Source: Bacillota bacterium (GTDB lineage: Bacteria > Bacillota > Clostridia > Lachnospirales > Cellulosilyticaceae). From it: a stretch of DNA of 64,000 nucleotides. Shown one piece after another: positions 1 through 8,944 of this stretch; position 1 is the stretch's first letter; each line of letters starts with the position of its first letter. A program made the position numbers and the translations under genes. Location: NCBI GenBank assembly GCA_023436395.1, contig JAEZJJ010000115.1, positions 62,001 to 126,000 on the forward strand, in the 5' to 3' direction. Below the pieces are notes generated by a model that did no database searches, was not told the DNA's origin, and worked only from the letters and a program-made list of their open reading frames with translations.

Positions 1-1971
1 TGGAGGTGCACCAATAAGTCTAGCTACTGCATGTTTTTCCATGTATTCACTCATATCAATACGAATAAGGCTATGTTCGTCATCAAACAATGCTTGCGCT
101 AAAGCTTTTGCAAGCTCAGTTTTTCCTACCCCAGTAGGGCCTAAAAAGAGGAACGAACCGATGGGCCTACGCGGATCCTTAATACCGGCTCTAGAACGCA
201 ATATAGCATCAGCTACCTTTTCTACTGCCTCATTTTGTCCAATCACACGTTTATGAAGAATCTCTTCTAGACGAAGCAACTTATGTCTTTCTCCCTCCAT
301 TAGCTTAGAAATGGGAATTTGTGTCCAACGAGCAATAATCTTTGCAATTTCTTCTTCATTTACCTTATCTCTTAATAGACTACCCTCATTCTCATGATAT
401 GCTTTGGTTTCTGCTTCCTCTAGTTGTTTTTTTAGTCCTGGAATAATACCATATTTTAATTCAGCAGCTTTATTGTAATCATATTCTCTTTCTGCTTTTT
501 GCATATCAGCCATTGCTTTTTCAATTTCTTCCTTAATACTACGTACTTTTGCAATCACTTCTTTTTCATTTTCCCATTGTGTACGCATCGTTTTAAATTT
601 ATCTCTTAATTCTGCTAGTTCCCTCTGTGTTTCTACTAGGCGTTGTTTAGAAATAGGATCCTCTTCTTTTTTTAATGCTGTTTCAGCAATTTCTAGTTGT
701 AATACCTTTCTAGCAATTTCATCCAGTTCTGTAGGCATAGAATCTATTTCTGTTCGAAGCATTGCACACGCTTCATCTACTAAATCTATTGCTTTATCAG
801 GTAAAAATCTATCTGAAATGTAACGATCAGATAAGGTAGCAGCAGCAATCAGTGCATTATCTTGTATTTGAACTCCATGATAAATTTCATAACGTTCTTT
901 AATACCACGTAAAATAGCAATACTATCTTCTACAGTAGGTTCTTCTACCATAACTGGTTGAAAACGTCTTGCTAATGCTGCGTCCTTCTCAATATACTGG
1001 CGATATTCATTTAAAGTTGTAGCCCCAATACAGTGAAGTTCCCCTCGCGCTAGCATTGGCTTTAATAGATTTCCAGCATCCATGGAACCCTCCGTTTTAC
1101 CAGCACCTACAATGGTATGAAGTTCATCAATGAACAGGATGATTTTTCCTTCACTTTTCTTAATTTCTTGAAGTACTGCTTTTAAACGTTCTTCAAATTC
1201 ACCTCGGTATTTAGCCCCCGCAATAAGAGCTCCCATATCTAAAGAGAAAATACGTCGATCTCTCAGTGTCTCTGGCACATCACCTCTTACAATTCTTTGC
1301 GCTAAACCTTCTGCAATAGCTGTCTTACCTACACCAGGTTCTCCTATAAGTACTGGGTTATTTTTAGTTTTTCGAGATAAAATACGAATAACATTGCGAA
1401 TTTCACTATCTCGTCCAATCACAGGATCCATCTTTTGTTCCTTGGCACGTTCTACTAAATCATACCCATATTTATTAAGGACATCATAGGTTGCTTCTGG
1501 CTCTTCACTTGTCACATGAGTGTTTCCTCTAATTGTTGTTAATACCGATTCTAGAGACTTTTTAGTCACATCATATGCTTTGAGTATTTTCTCACAAGCT
1601 CCGTTACTTACACTTATAAGTGCCAGCATTATATGTTCTACCGAAATATACTCGTCTGACATACCATTTGCAATTTTTTCACTTTCATTAAACACTTTAT
1701 CTACTTCACTTGAAACATACACTTTATCAAGTTCTCTTCCAGGCCCAGTTACACGAGGTAATTTTTTAATTTCCTGACTAACTGATTCGACCATACTACT
1801 CACACTTACATTCATCTTAGTTAAAAGTTGAGGTATAAGACCTTGTTCTTGTATCATTAATGCATATAATAAATGTAAAGTTTCTATTTGATTATTTTGA
1901 TTTGAAATAGCTATTTGTTGAGCATTGTGTATGGCTTCGATAGATTTTTTTGTAAAATTTTGTGTACTCAT
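1..1971 (-). CDS. clpB: ATP-dependent disaggregase ClpB, C-terminus cut by window edge
   Basis: Hsp100/ClpB unfoldase, a cytoplasmic hexamer that extracts polypeptides from aggregates together with DnaK. The 657 visible residues show the N-terminal Clp repeat domain (about 1-145), the first AAA+ module with Walker A GEPGVGKT near residue 208 and Walker B FIDELH, the long coiled-coil middle domain (about 410-525, Lys/Glu rich), and the start of the second AAA+ module with Walker A GPTGVGKT near 610. The coiled coil distinguishes ClpB from ClpA and ClpC. The start ATG ends at 1971 and has an AAGGAGGAT ribosome binding site. About 200 residues are missing off the left edge; nothing suggests damage. 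No CIRCE operator was seen upstream, where the ribbon-helix-helix gene follows only 28 bp away, so the two may be cotranscribed. Confidence 0.97.
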   Translation of the reverse strand, partial: MSTQNFTKKSIEAIHNAQQIAISNQNNQIETLHLLYALMIQEQGLIPQLLTKMNVSVSSMVESVSQEIKKLPRVTGPGRELDKVYVSSEVDKVFNESEKIANGMSDEYISVEHIMLALISVSNGACEKILKAYDVTKKSLESVLTTIRGNTHVTSEEPEATYDVLNKYGYDLVERAKEQKMDPVIGRDSEIRNVIRILSRKTKNNPVLIGEPGVGKTAIAEGLAQRIVRGDVPETLRDRRIFSLDMGALIAGAKYRGEFEERLKAVLQEIKKSEGKIILFIDELHTIVGAGKTEGSMDAGNLLKPMLARGELHCIGATTLNEYRQYIEKDAALARRFQPVMVEEPTVEDSIAILRGIKERYEIYHGVQIQDNALIAAATLSDRYISDRFLPDKAIDLVDEACAMLRTEIDSMPTELDEIARKVLQLEIAETALKKEEDPISKQRLVETQRELAELRDKFKTMRTQWENEKEVIAKVRSIKEEIEKAMADMQKAEREYDYNKAAELKYGIIPGLKKQLEEAETKAYHENEGSLLRDKVNEEEIAKIIARWTQIPISKLMEGERHKLLRLEEILHKRVIGQNEAVEKVADAILRSRAGIKDPRRPIGSFLFLGPTGVGKTELAKALAQALFDDEHSLIRIDMSEYMEKHAVARLIGAPP

Positions 1972-1999
1972 ATTAACATCCTCCTTACTTAGTTTATAA

Positions 2000-2650
2000 T
2001 TAAATAATATTAAAATTATTCCTTATATATCTTTCATAATGTTCCACAAGTGTTAATGTTTGATTCTTTTGTCCCCCAATCTCCTCAAAATATATTTTAA
2101 GTCCTGTATCTAACATACTAATATACTGGGAGAGGGTTTGTGCTAACTCTTCATAAGTTGATTCACCTTTAAATTTTTTCAAGTCAAGCTTTCTTAACCA
2201 TTTTGCGCCTTCCTCTCTTGTCCAACGTGTAGATACCTTACTATTTTCAATAGTTGACCATATCCTAAAGAAATGCTCTAAGTAATTATAAAGTATATCA
2301 CTTTGAGTACGAGAGATAACCCTTAATTCTCCTTTTATTTCACTTTCTTGTTGACTAAGATACAAAGAATAACGAATTGTAGGATTATATTTATACCGTA
2401 ATGCACTTTTAATACTGTACATATGGTCTGCTGCTTGATTTTGAATTTGAAAATGTTGATAACATTTTAGATATTTAGATAGATAAGAAAAAATAGTTTG
2501 TAAATGTTGTTCAGGCGTAACAAGTGCTACTTTTTCAGCTAAAATTTGGTTAATAATATTTGACCGACTCGTCTGAAGAGAATAGGCCAGTTCATCAATA
2601 GCCACCACAATATCATCCATAAGCACAAGGCTATAGACACTTTTTTTCAT
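2000..2650 (-). CDS. Ribbon-helix-helix N-terminal protein of unknown function
   Basis: 216 residues. The first 45 residues look like a MetJ/Arc-type ribbon-helix-helix: a basic beta strand (MKKSVYSLVLMDD) followed by two helices with the turn SLQTSRSNIINQIL. The remainder is a mostly helical, Tyr-rich domain of about 165 residues that I do not recognise. The ATG at 2650 has an AGGTGG site just upstream; a TTG three bases earlier is less likely. Being 28 bp upstream of clpB in the same direction suggests cotranscription, so it could be a regulator acting on its own operon. That is inference only; the RHH call rests on pattern, not on a search. Confidence 0.75.
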   Translation of the reverse strand: MKKSVYSLVLMDDIVVAIDELAYSLQTSRSNIINQILAEKVALVTPEQHLQTIFSYLSKYLKCYQHFQIQNQAADHMYSIKSALRYKYNPTIRYSLYLSQQESEIKGELRVISRTQSDILYNYLEHFFRIWSTIENSKVSTRWTREEGAKWLRKLDLKKFKGESTYEELAQTLSQYISMLDTGLKIYFEEIGGQKNQTLTLVEHYERYIRNNFNII

Positions 2651-2820
2651 CAAACCACCTTCTTCCTAACAATATTTTATATCATAATTATATAATTCGT
2701 CAATACGATTATATAATTACCTATTCAAATTATATGCTATTTTTATTTAGTATGGTTCATTTTATATATTGCTATACACATTTATCTTGTTTTTCATTCA
2801 TTAGGTTAAATTAAGTAAAC

Positions 2821-2860
2821 AGTAAAAGGAGCTATTGCATTGCAATAACTCCTTTTACTC
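2821..2860 (-). terminator. Hairpin terminator after the glycosyltransferase gene
   Basis: Long inverted repeat (AGTAAAAGGAG / CTCCTTTTACT arms) directly downstream of the glycosyltransferase stop codon, with AT-rich sequence beyond it. Confidence 0.7.
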
Positions 2861-2863
2861 TTA

Positions 2864-3826
2864 CTACTCTCCATTTGCTCTATTTTCTTTTTCAAAATTA
2901 ATCTTTTCTTTAATTAAATAAAGTGGCCTATTCTTACTCTCATCATAAATACGCGCAATATATTCCCCTAATAACCCAATAGAAAACAGCTGTACCCCAC
3001 TAAAAAAAGTGGTAATTACCATTAATGAGGTCCAACCAGGAACAACAGATCTAAAAATATATTTTGACATGAGCGAGTAACACAAAATCAGAATCGCAAT
3101 AGCAATCGTCAAAAAACCAAGTGTTTGCACCATTTTTAATGGTTTTGTTGAAAATGAGACAATACCATCTTTGGCAAAACGAACCATTTTCTTCAATGGA
3201 TATTTTGTTTCTCCTGCTAATCTTTCATCACGCTCATATTCAATAAAAGTCTGATCGAAACCAACCCAACTAATCATGCCCCTAACAAAACGATTACGCT
3301 CAGGCATTTGTTTAAAGGCTTCAACTACTTTTTGATCCATTAACCTAAAGTCCCCTGTATCCATAGGAATTTCTACCTCTGCCATACTATGCAAAAAGCG
3401 ATAAAACCACTTAGCAGTTATCAATTTAAACCAACTTTCTCCTTTACGTTTTTTACGTTTTGCATAAACTACATCATAACCTTCTTGCCATTTATTCACC
3501 ATTTGTTCTATTACTTCCGGTGGATCTTGTAAATCAGCATCAATTATAACGGTAGCATCTCCCATACTATGATAAATTCCAGCTGTAACAGCTACTTGAT
3601 GTCCAAAATTACGTGTAAAATCAATAACTTTAACTCTTCTATCTTGCTTTGCAATCTGTTTTAGCAATGCTAAAGTTTTGTCCTTGCTCCCATCATTTAC
3701 AAAGATTAATTCATATGTCCATCTATTTTTATCCATAACTACTTTAAGTGCATGGTAACAAGCTTCAATTACTGCTTCCTCAAAATAGGCCGGTATCACT
3801 ACTGTTAATAAAAATTCTGATTTCAC
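2864..3826 (-). CDS. GtrB-like family 2 glycosyltransferase (polyprenyl-phosphate sugar transferase)
   Basis: Membrane glycosyltransferase that transfers a sugar from a nucleotide donor to undecaprenyl phosphate on the cytoplasmic face, as in DPM1/GtrB/YkoT-type enzymes. The GT-A fold is visible in VIPAYFEE near residue 10, NDGSKD at 44-49 and the metal-binding DADLQDPPE at 96-104. Two hydrophobic segments near residues 230-255 and 262-290 form the membrane anchor typical of GtrB. Length (320) is normal. The start is GTG preceded by AAGGAAG. It is monocistronic, with no GtrA flippase partner in the window. Product use (wall polymer, glycolipid or protein glycosylation) cannot be told from sequence. 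Confidence 0.9.
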   Translation of the reverse strand: MKSEFLLTVVIPAYFEEAVIEACYHALKVVMDKNRWTYELIFVNDGSKDKTLALLKQIAKQDRRVKVIDFTRNFGHQVAVTAGIYHSMGDATVIIDADLQDPPEVIEQMVNKWQEGYDVVYAKRKKRKGESWFKLITAKWFYRFLHSMAEVEIPMDTGDFRLMDQKVVEAFKQMPERNRFVRGMISWVGFDQTFIEYERDERLAGETKYPLKKMVRFAKDGIVSFSTKPLKMVQTLGFLTIAIAILILCYSLMSKYIFRSVVPGWTSLMVITTFFSGVQLFSIGLLGEYIARIYDESKNRPLYLIKEKINFEKENRANGE

Positions 3827-3878
3827 ATTTACACTTCCTTAGTACAGTATTTATGCTTATTATAGCATACACCTTTTG

Positions 3879-4277
3879 CTATTCAAAGAAGAAGCCAATA
3901 TCCCAAGCTTCAACATAAGGTATTACTTTTTCGTTATTATCAATCTCTTCATTTATATCCTCAATTAAGTCATCTAAATCTGCCAAGGATTGTTCAAAAC
4001 TCTCAAAAATATGTTTCATCACAAGTTTTTCATAAGGTTGATCTATAACCCACCCAAATGTTTCTTCAATTTCCTCCAATATCCTAATCATTTCATCCCA
4101 TTTACTTTGAAGTAATTTCTTACTTAACTCTAGATTTATCGCTTCATAAGCTACTTGACTTATTTTTATCAAATTTTCACTTAAGGCAAGCAACATTCCA
4201 TAAAAAGGATTTTCTAACTCTTGTTTTAATGTCTTATTATGTTCTATCATCTTTTGTACAAAGGCTTTATAACTCAC
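3879..4277 (-). CDS. Hypothetical acidic helical protein
   Basis: 132 residues, predicted almost wholly helical, acidic in the C-terminal half (an EDINEEIDNNEK stretch near 110), with no signal peptide or membrane segment. The ribosome binding site AGGAGGAT sits just upstream of the ATG. I do not recognise the family. It lies in the same direction as the glycosyltransferase, 52 bp upstream of it. An AT-rich palindrome resembling a PerR/Fur-type box lies about 45 bp above the start (4321-4335, 13 of 15 positions), but in DNA this AT-rich that is weak evidence. Confidence 0.7.
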   Translation of the reverse strand: MSYKAFVQKMIEHNKTLKQELENPFYGMLLALSENLIKISQVAYEAINLELSKKLLQSKWDEMIRILEEIEETFGWVIDQPYEKLVMKHIFESFEQSLADLDDLIEDINEEIDNNEKVIPYVEAWDIGFFFE

Positions 4278-4351
4278 AATTTATCCTCCTAGTATAGCTT
4301 AGCATTTAATTCCATTCTTATTATAATTATTATTGTTACTTTAGAAAAGGC

Positions 4352-4440
4352 TTAATAACCTATTTCTTCTAATAGTTGACTCACCTCTACTATCAAACTC
4401 ATGCTACCATCTCCTAGAATAACACATCCACCTATTCCTC
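4352..4440 (-). pseudogene. Relic of a CheA-type histidine kinase C-terminus
   Basis: On the minus strand, just before a TAA at 4352, one frame reads RGIGGCVILGDGSMSLIVEV and then SQLLEEIGY. The ILGDG(S/R)xxLI(V/L)(D/E)V block is the hallmark end of the CheW-like domain of chemotaxis kinase CheA. Upstream the frame is broken, although a neighbouring frame reads DEQYFMTIRE, perhaps part of the same domain. There is no start codon, no ribosome binding site and no other chemotaxis gene nearby. I read it as a decayed fragment; a chance match is possible because the piece is only 30 residues. Confidence 0.45.
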
Positions 4441-4601
4441 TCTAATCGTCATAAAATACTGCTCATCTTGATTTTTAAAAATATCTTGGATATTGGCTTT
4501 AAATATGGCTTAGATACAATGAAGAGGTTGAATAATAGATGTATACATTTTATACAATGCTAGTACAAAGGGTAAGAATGACATCAAATGCATCTATATC
4601 A

Positions 4602-4647
4602 AAGGTGCTATAAAATCAAATTGAATAATTCGATTTTATAGCACCTT
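4602..4647. terminator. Strong hairpin downstream of the hydrogenase-like gene
   Basis: Perfect 16-bp inverted repeat (AAGGTGCTATAAAATC and its complement, 4602-4617 and 4632-4647) with a 14-nt loop. It is 40 bp past the hydrogenase stop. No strong T-run follows on either strand, so a terminator role is likely but not certain. Apart from this and the cheA-like relic, the 4278-4688 gap shows nothing. Confidence 0.55.
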
Positions 4648-4688
4648 GATACATCTTTCTTCTAAATAACTTTTATCTCATCCTATCA

Positions 4689-6035
4689 TTACTTAAAACT
4701 TCTCTCAAATAAACTATGTTCATCAACTAAATCTCTTAAATCTTTAAGGCCTAACTTCTCAAGTAAACCAACTATTACTTCACTATGCACTGGAATTTTA
4801 ATAGCTGAATCATAAGCAACTCGCTCTACTTCCTTTTTACCTTCTTCTGCTTTAATAATAGCTTTTGGTCCCCCTACACAACCACCCCTGCAACCCATTC
4901 CCTCTATAAAACTCGAACTAATTTTACCCTGAGTTAATTCCTCTAATAATGTCTTGCAATCTTTCATACCATCTACTTGTGTAGCTGTAAACAAATGACG
5001 TTTTGTTGGAAACAATTGATCTACTATATCCCATACTGCTTCTGATACGCCACCAGTTCTTGCATACAACCGTCCCCCTTTGGAAGCATAATCCATAGTA
5101 GGTACTCCCTTTAAGTTGTTAGGTTCAATATTTAAAGCATCAAAAATAACATGTAATTCTGCAAAAGTCAATACAGCATCTACATCTCCAACTAAATCTT
5201 TTTCTTTAGCCTCAGCCTTTTTAGCTATACAAGGTCCCACAAAAACAACTTTAACTTCTGGAGCTAATTTTTTGAGAATACGTGCCATAGCAATCATCGG
5301 AGAGACAGAAGGAGAGACATTAGAAATAACCTCATAATACACTTTACGCAAAGCTGCAACCCACATTGGGCAACAACAAGAAGTAATCATAAAGTCACCT
5401 TCATTCTTAATATGCCTATTAAATTCTAATGCTTCTTTTAAACTTAAAATATCTGCAGCCATTGCAACTTCTATCATATCTGTAAAACCAATTTGTATAA
5501 ATGCTTCTCTTAGTTGATCTAGTGTTACTTCTATTCCAAATTGACCTACAATGGCAGGTGCTACTATGGCAAATACCTTTTTCTTATCTTTAATCATTGA
5601 TGCAATTGGTAAAAATTCTTGAACATCCATGTAATTACCTGTATCACATACATTTACACATCTGCCACAACTCATACATAGACTTTCATCAATCCATTTG
5701 TCTTCTTCCTTTTTAATAATGGCATCAAAAGGACAAACGCTTTGGCATTTACTTTTCCCATCTTTTTGCTCACAATCCTCATAACATACTCTTACTTTAT
5801 GAATAATTTTTTCTCTTACACGTTGTCTAGTTATCCCATCAATAAGGTTTTGAATAAAGATATAATCATCTTCACATTTTTCAACTTCCACACCACATAA
5901 TGTAGCTAAAACTTCTTTTGCTTCTTGCTTATCTTCAAACTCTTCCATAAGCATTTTTTCAAATGTTCTTTCAAATGTTTGATTATAATAAGCCTTTATT
6001 AACATTTCATACAAAGCATGATATTTCTCCTTCAT
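4689..6035 (-). CDS. Monomeric [FeFe] hydrogenase-like protein with 2x4Fe-4S ferredoxin domain
   Basis: 448 residues. A ferredoxin domain carries two Cys clusters (C84, C88, C97, C101 and C120, C123, C126, C130) followed by the iron-hydrogenase large-subunit domain. H-cluster motifs are recognisable but divergent from the classical catalytic enzyme: L1 is TSCCCPMW (218-225, with an extra Cys), L2 is VGPCIAKK (C269), L3 is EGMGCRGGCVGGP (C382, C386). From memory this set fits the group B monomeric [FeFe] hydrogenases of Clostridia rather than HydA with TSCCPGW. No small-subunit C-terminal block and no maturation genes (hydE, hydF, hydG) lie nearby. The likely role is ferredoxin-linked H2 metabolism or sensing in the cytoplasm; catalytic activity is unproven. 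Starts at an ATG with a weak purine-rich site. Confidence 0.88.
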   Translation of the reverse strand: MKEKYHALYEMLIKAYYNQTFERTFEKMLMEEFEDKQEAKEVLATLCGVEVEKCEDDYIFIQNLIDGITRQRVREKIIHKVRVCYEDCEQKDGKSKCQSVCPFDAIIKKEEDKWIDESLCMSCGRCVNVCDTGNYMDVQEFLPIASMIKDKKKVFAIVAPAIVGQFGIEVTLDQLREAFIQIGFTDMIEVAMAADILSLKEALEFNRHIKNEGDFMITSCCCPMWVAALRKVYYEVISNVSPSVSPMIAMARILKKLAPEVKVVFVGPCIAKKAEAKEKDLVGDVDAVLTFAELHVIFDALNIEPNNLKGVPTMDYASKGGRLYARTGGVSEAVWDIVDQLFPTKRHLFTATQVDGMKDCKTLLEELTQGKISSSFIEGMGCRGGCVGGPKAIIKAEEGKKEVERVAYDSAIKIPVHSEVIVGLLEKLGLKDLRDLVDEHSLFERSFK

Positions 6036-6139
6036 TTTAAATCTCCTTTAGTGATTAAAGTACATTTAAAACTATTTTAAATTAACCATGCCTTTTTTAT
6101 TCAATAAATTAAGATTTAATGACACGACACACATTCTTT

Positions 6140-8687
6140 CTAGTTTATAAGGTCGATAAAACGCCTCATAATTGCAGAGACTTCTGCTCGCGTTGCATTA
6201 GCTTTTGGTTGAAGCAAATTATTATTACCTTTTAAATTCCCACACTAACTGCCCATTCCATAGCATCTTTTGACCAATTAGAAATATGTGCAACATCTTT
6301 AAATTGAGAAAGATCTACTTTACTATTTTCGATATTAGAATTTGAAATTCTAACATAATTATAAAGCATTACTACCAGTTGCTCTCTTGTAATATTTTGA
6401 TTTGGCATAAAGTGAGTTTGATTTGCACCTGATGTAATTCCTAATGTATAGGCCCATGCAACTGCATCCGTATAGTAAAGTCCATCTTTTACATCACTAA
6501 ATGATGCTGTTCCAAATTGCGGTGTTCCTGCAAGCCTGTGTAATACGGTTACAAACATCCTACGTGTCATAGATACTTTTACACCAAAAATTGTTTCTGA
6601 AACTCCCTTAAATAGCCCCTTTTCTACTACAAACTGAATATCATCTTTAGCCCAATGGTTAGTAATATCCGTAAATTTTGAAATTGTAGGAGCTGGTGTT
6701 GATGGTTGTTGGGTTATATCACTGTTACCAGAACCTCCGCTTGAACCATTTTCCGAACCACCATTATTATCTGGCGTTTGATCCTCTTCTGGTACATTCA
6801 CATCAGGAGTGTCTACATCTGGTATACTACTATCCCCATTTGAACCAATTTGCTTTTGAGTAACTGTAACTGTACAAGTTGCCACTTTTGCTCCAGCTTG
6901 TGTAACAGCTACTACTGTCGTAGTTCCTCTTCCTTTAGCTTCAATGACTGCACTTTTGAACGATTTTCTGCCTTAATATCTACAATACTTGTATCCATGC
7001 TTTTCCATGTAACATCTGTATATGTTGGTTCAATATTAACTTGTGATGAATGAAGCGCTGCATTAATTACCCCAGTTAAATGGGTTGTTAAATCTAAATT
7101 CATAGATGATTTATCAAAATAAATAGATTCTATTGGTACAATATCTGTAGTCATTTCAAGCACTGTAACCTCACAACTATGGGTAACATTCCCACCTTTT
7201 GCCGTAGCCATAATAATAGCTTGACCTGGTTTATGCGCTTTTACTTGTCTCTTTTCATCAATTGTTATAATGTCTGGATTAATACTTGTCCAAGTAATCC
7301 CTTGATTACTAGCATTATTGGGCGTAATAATAACTGGAAGTTGCATGTTTGTAAGATTTTGATACTGTATACCATCAAACTGTACATAGCATTGTAATTG
7401 AGTAGCAATAAACTCAATATTTTGAACAGGTATATAGTCTTTGACAATCTCAAATGTCTCAGAAATAGCTGCCATTCCATTATAATATGGGTCATTGTAA
7501 GTATTTCCATTTTCATTGATTTCTGGAATATAAGTCGCCGTTACCGTTACTTTTCCAAAAGCTAAGTTACTAAATGTATGAGTTAGGGACCACTTTTTAA
7601 TGGGGATGTATTAGATGTAGAATTCCCCATTGAATCGACAAGATCTAATTGAATTTTATCATTGGGTATTTGTCCTGATTTAGAATAAATCATCGAAACA
7701 CTTATTGCTAAATCATTGTCGTTTGTAGGCACTCCTGAAAGGGATAGCTGAGGTGTCGCCTTATGAATAGTTATAGTGCCTGTAGCATCTAAAGCAGTAT
7801 AGTACTCACTTTCAGGTAGAACGGCTTTTACATAGTATTTACCTACATTTACTGGTGGTAATGTTGTTTCTCCATTTTTATATGATTCATCTGTATAATA
7901 ATAGACAATAGGTTGTACATCTACTAGTGTTTCTATAGAGGCAGTCAAAGCAAGAGTTCACCATCATATATCACATCTAAGTTTGGTGACAAGTTAATAG
8001 TATACTCAACTTTTTCTACGTTTACTACGGTCGATCCAACGAGTCTTTCAATCATATCAGATCCACCATATAATACCTTAATAACATTTTCATCTACTTT
8101 AAAGAAGTTTTTATCAATACTCATCATATGACTATCATTAGCTCCAGAATAAACTAATTTATCATTGACATAGAAATCATATTCATTTTGCAATGCATAG
8201 CCTTGAATAGAAGACAAATTTTTATTAATACTTGTAGCAATAGTGACCTTATCTCCAAAATTGATGATATTGTCACTAGGGTTATTATTTGTAATGGCAA
8301 TATCCAAATAATGTGCATCCGATATAGTCTCATCTGAAACGACATTTAATATATAAGTAGAACTTATACCATAATCTGAAAGGAAAACGGTTACTTCATA
8401 TTTACCTGGTGCAATTGGCTGTTCATATTGAATAGGAGCTACACATATTGTAGGAAGTATATTATTGTTATCTTGCCCAATGTAAAAACTTAAATTAGCA
8501 GTTTCAACATTCCAAATACCATACTCATCATCATAATCTACATGGTGTCCTGTAACAGATAGCTCATATGGTAATAAAAGAGTATCTAATAAATCATCAG
8601 GTAAGTTTGTTTCTACTTCAAATGGATTTGTAATACTATCGTTAATGAAAGAAATAATGATAGTGCTCTCTTTATTTTTAAACTCAT
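6140..8687 (-). pseudogene. S-layer homology/Ig-like surface protein, broken by about five single-base losses
   Basis: One secreted protein of roughly 840 residues can be reassembled across five frame changes. It begins at ATG 8687 (AAGGAG six bases upstream) with a signal peptide MSLKIKRALSLFLSLTIVLQ that lies in a different frame from the following body. The body includes an MBG/YDG-like repeat (near 7950), a Big_2 bacterial Ig-like domain (about 7150-7480), a Ser/Gly/Asn/Pro linker (6720-6840) and three S-layer homology domains (6140-6680; third ends TRAEVSAIMRRFIDLIN). Each break is repaired by adding one base in a short A or T run: near 8626, 7947, 7594-7598, 6954-6957 and 6234-6238. SLH proteins bind secondary wall polymers. 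Either the gene is a pseudogene or the homopolymers were miscalled. The better-spaced start at 8687 was chosen over ATG 8691. Confidence 0.85.
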
Positions 8688-8821
8688 GCATTTCTCCTTA
8701 TATAGTTATTGTTTCATAAGTATAACCATTGATGTTTTACTATATTTCCACATTATACCAGATATAGTAAACAAAGCGAAAAAAATCTGTAGTACTAGCA
8801 TTGAAAGATGAAATACTTCTA

Positions 8822-8885
8822 GCAAAAAAAATCCTTGTAAAATATTGTTTTTGAATTATCATTCAATAAACAGTATTTCACAAGG
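8822..8885 (-). terminator. glmS terminator
   Basis: 18-bp imperfect stem (arms CCTTGTGAAATACTGTTT and AAACAATATTTTACAAGG on the minus strand) followed immediately by eight T residues. It lies 60 bp past the glmS stop codon and ends its transcript before the broken surface-protein gene. Confidence 0.9.
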
Positions 8886-8944
8886 AGCATTATTTTGTAC
8901 AAACTTTATTCTTATACTACTATAAATTTACTATATATTTAAAC

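Noticed and set aside
41..256. Forward frames within clpB, glmS, PFOR and other long genes
   Set aside because: These are shadow frames of well-supported genes on the opposite strand, without ribosome binding sites or family motifs.
4321..4335. PerR/Fur box above the 132-residue gene
   Set aside because: 13 of 15 matches in strongly AT-rich DNA, with no redox-related target gene, is not convincing.
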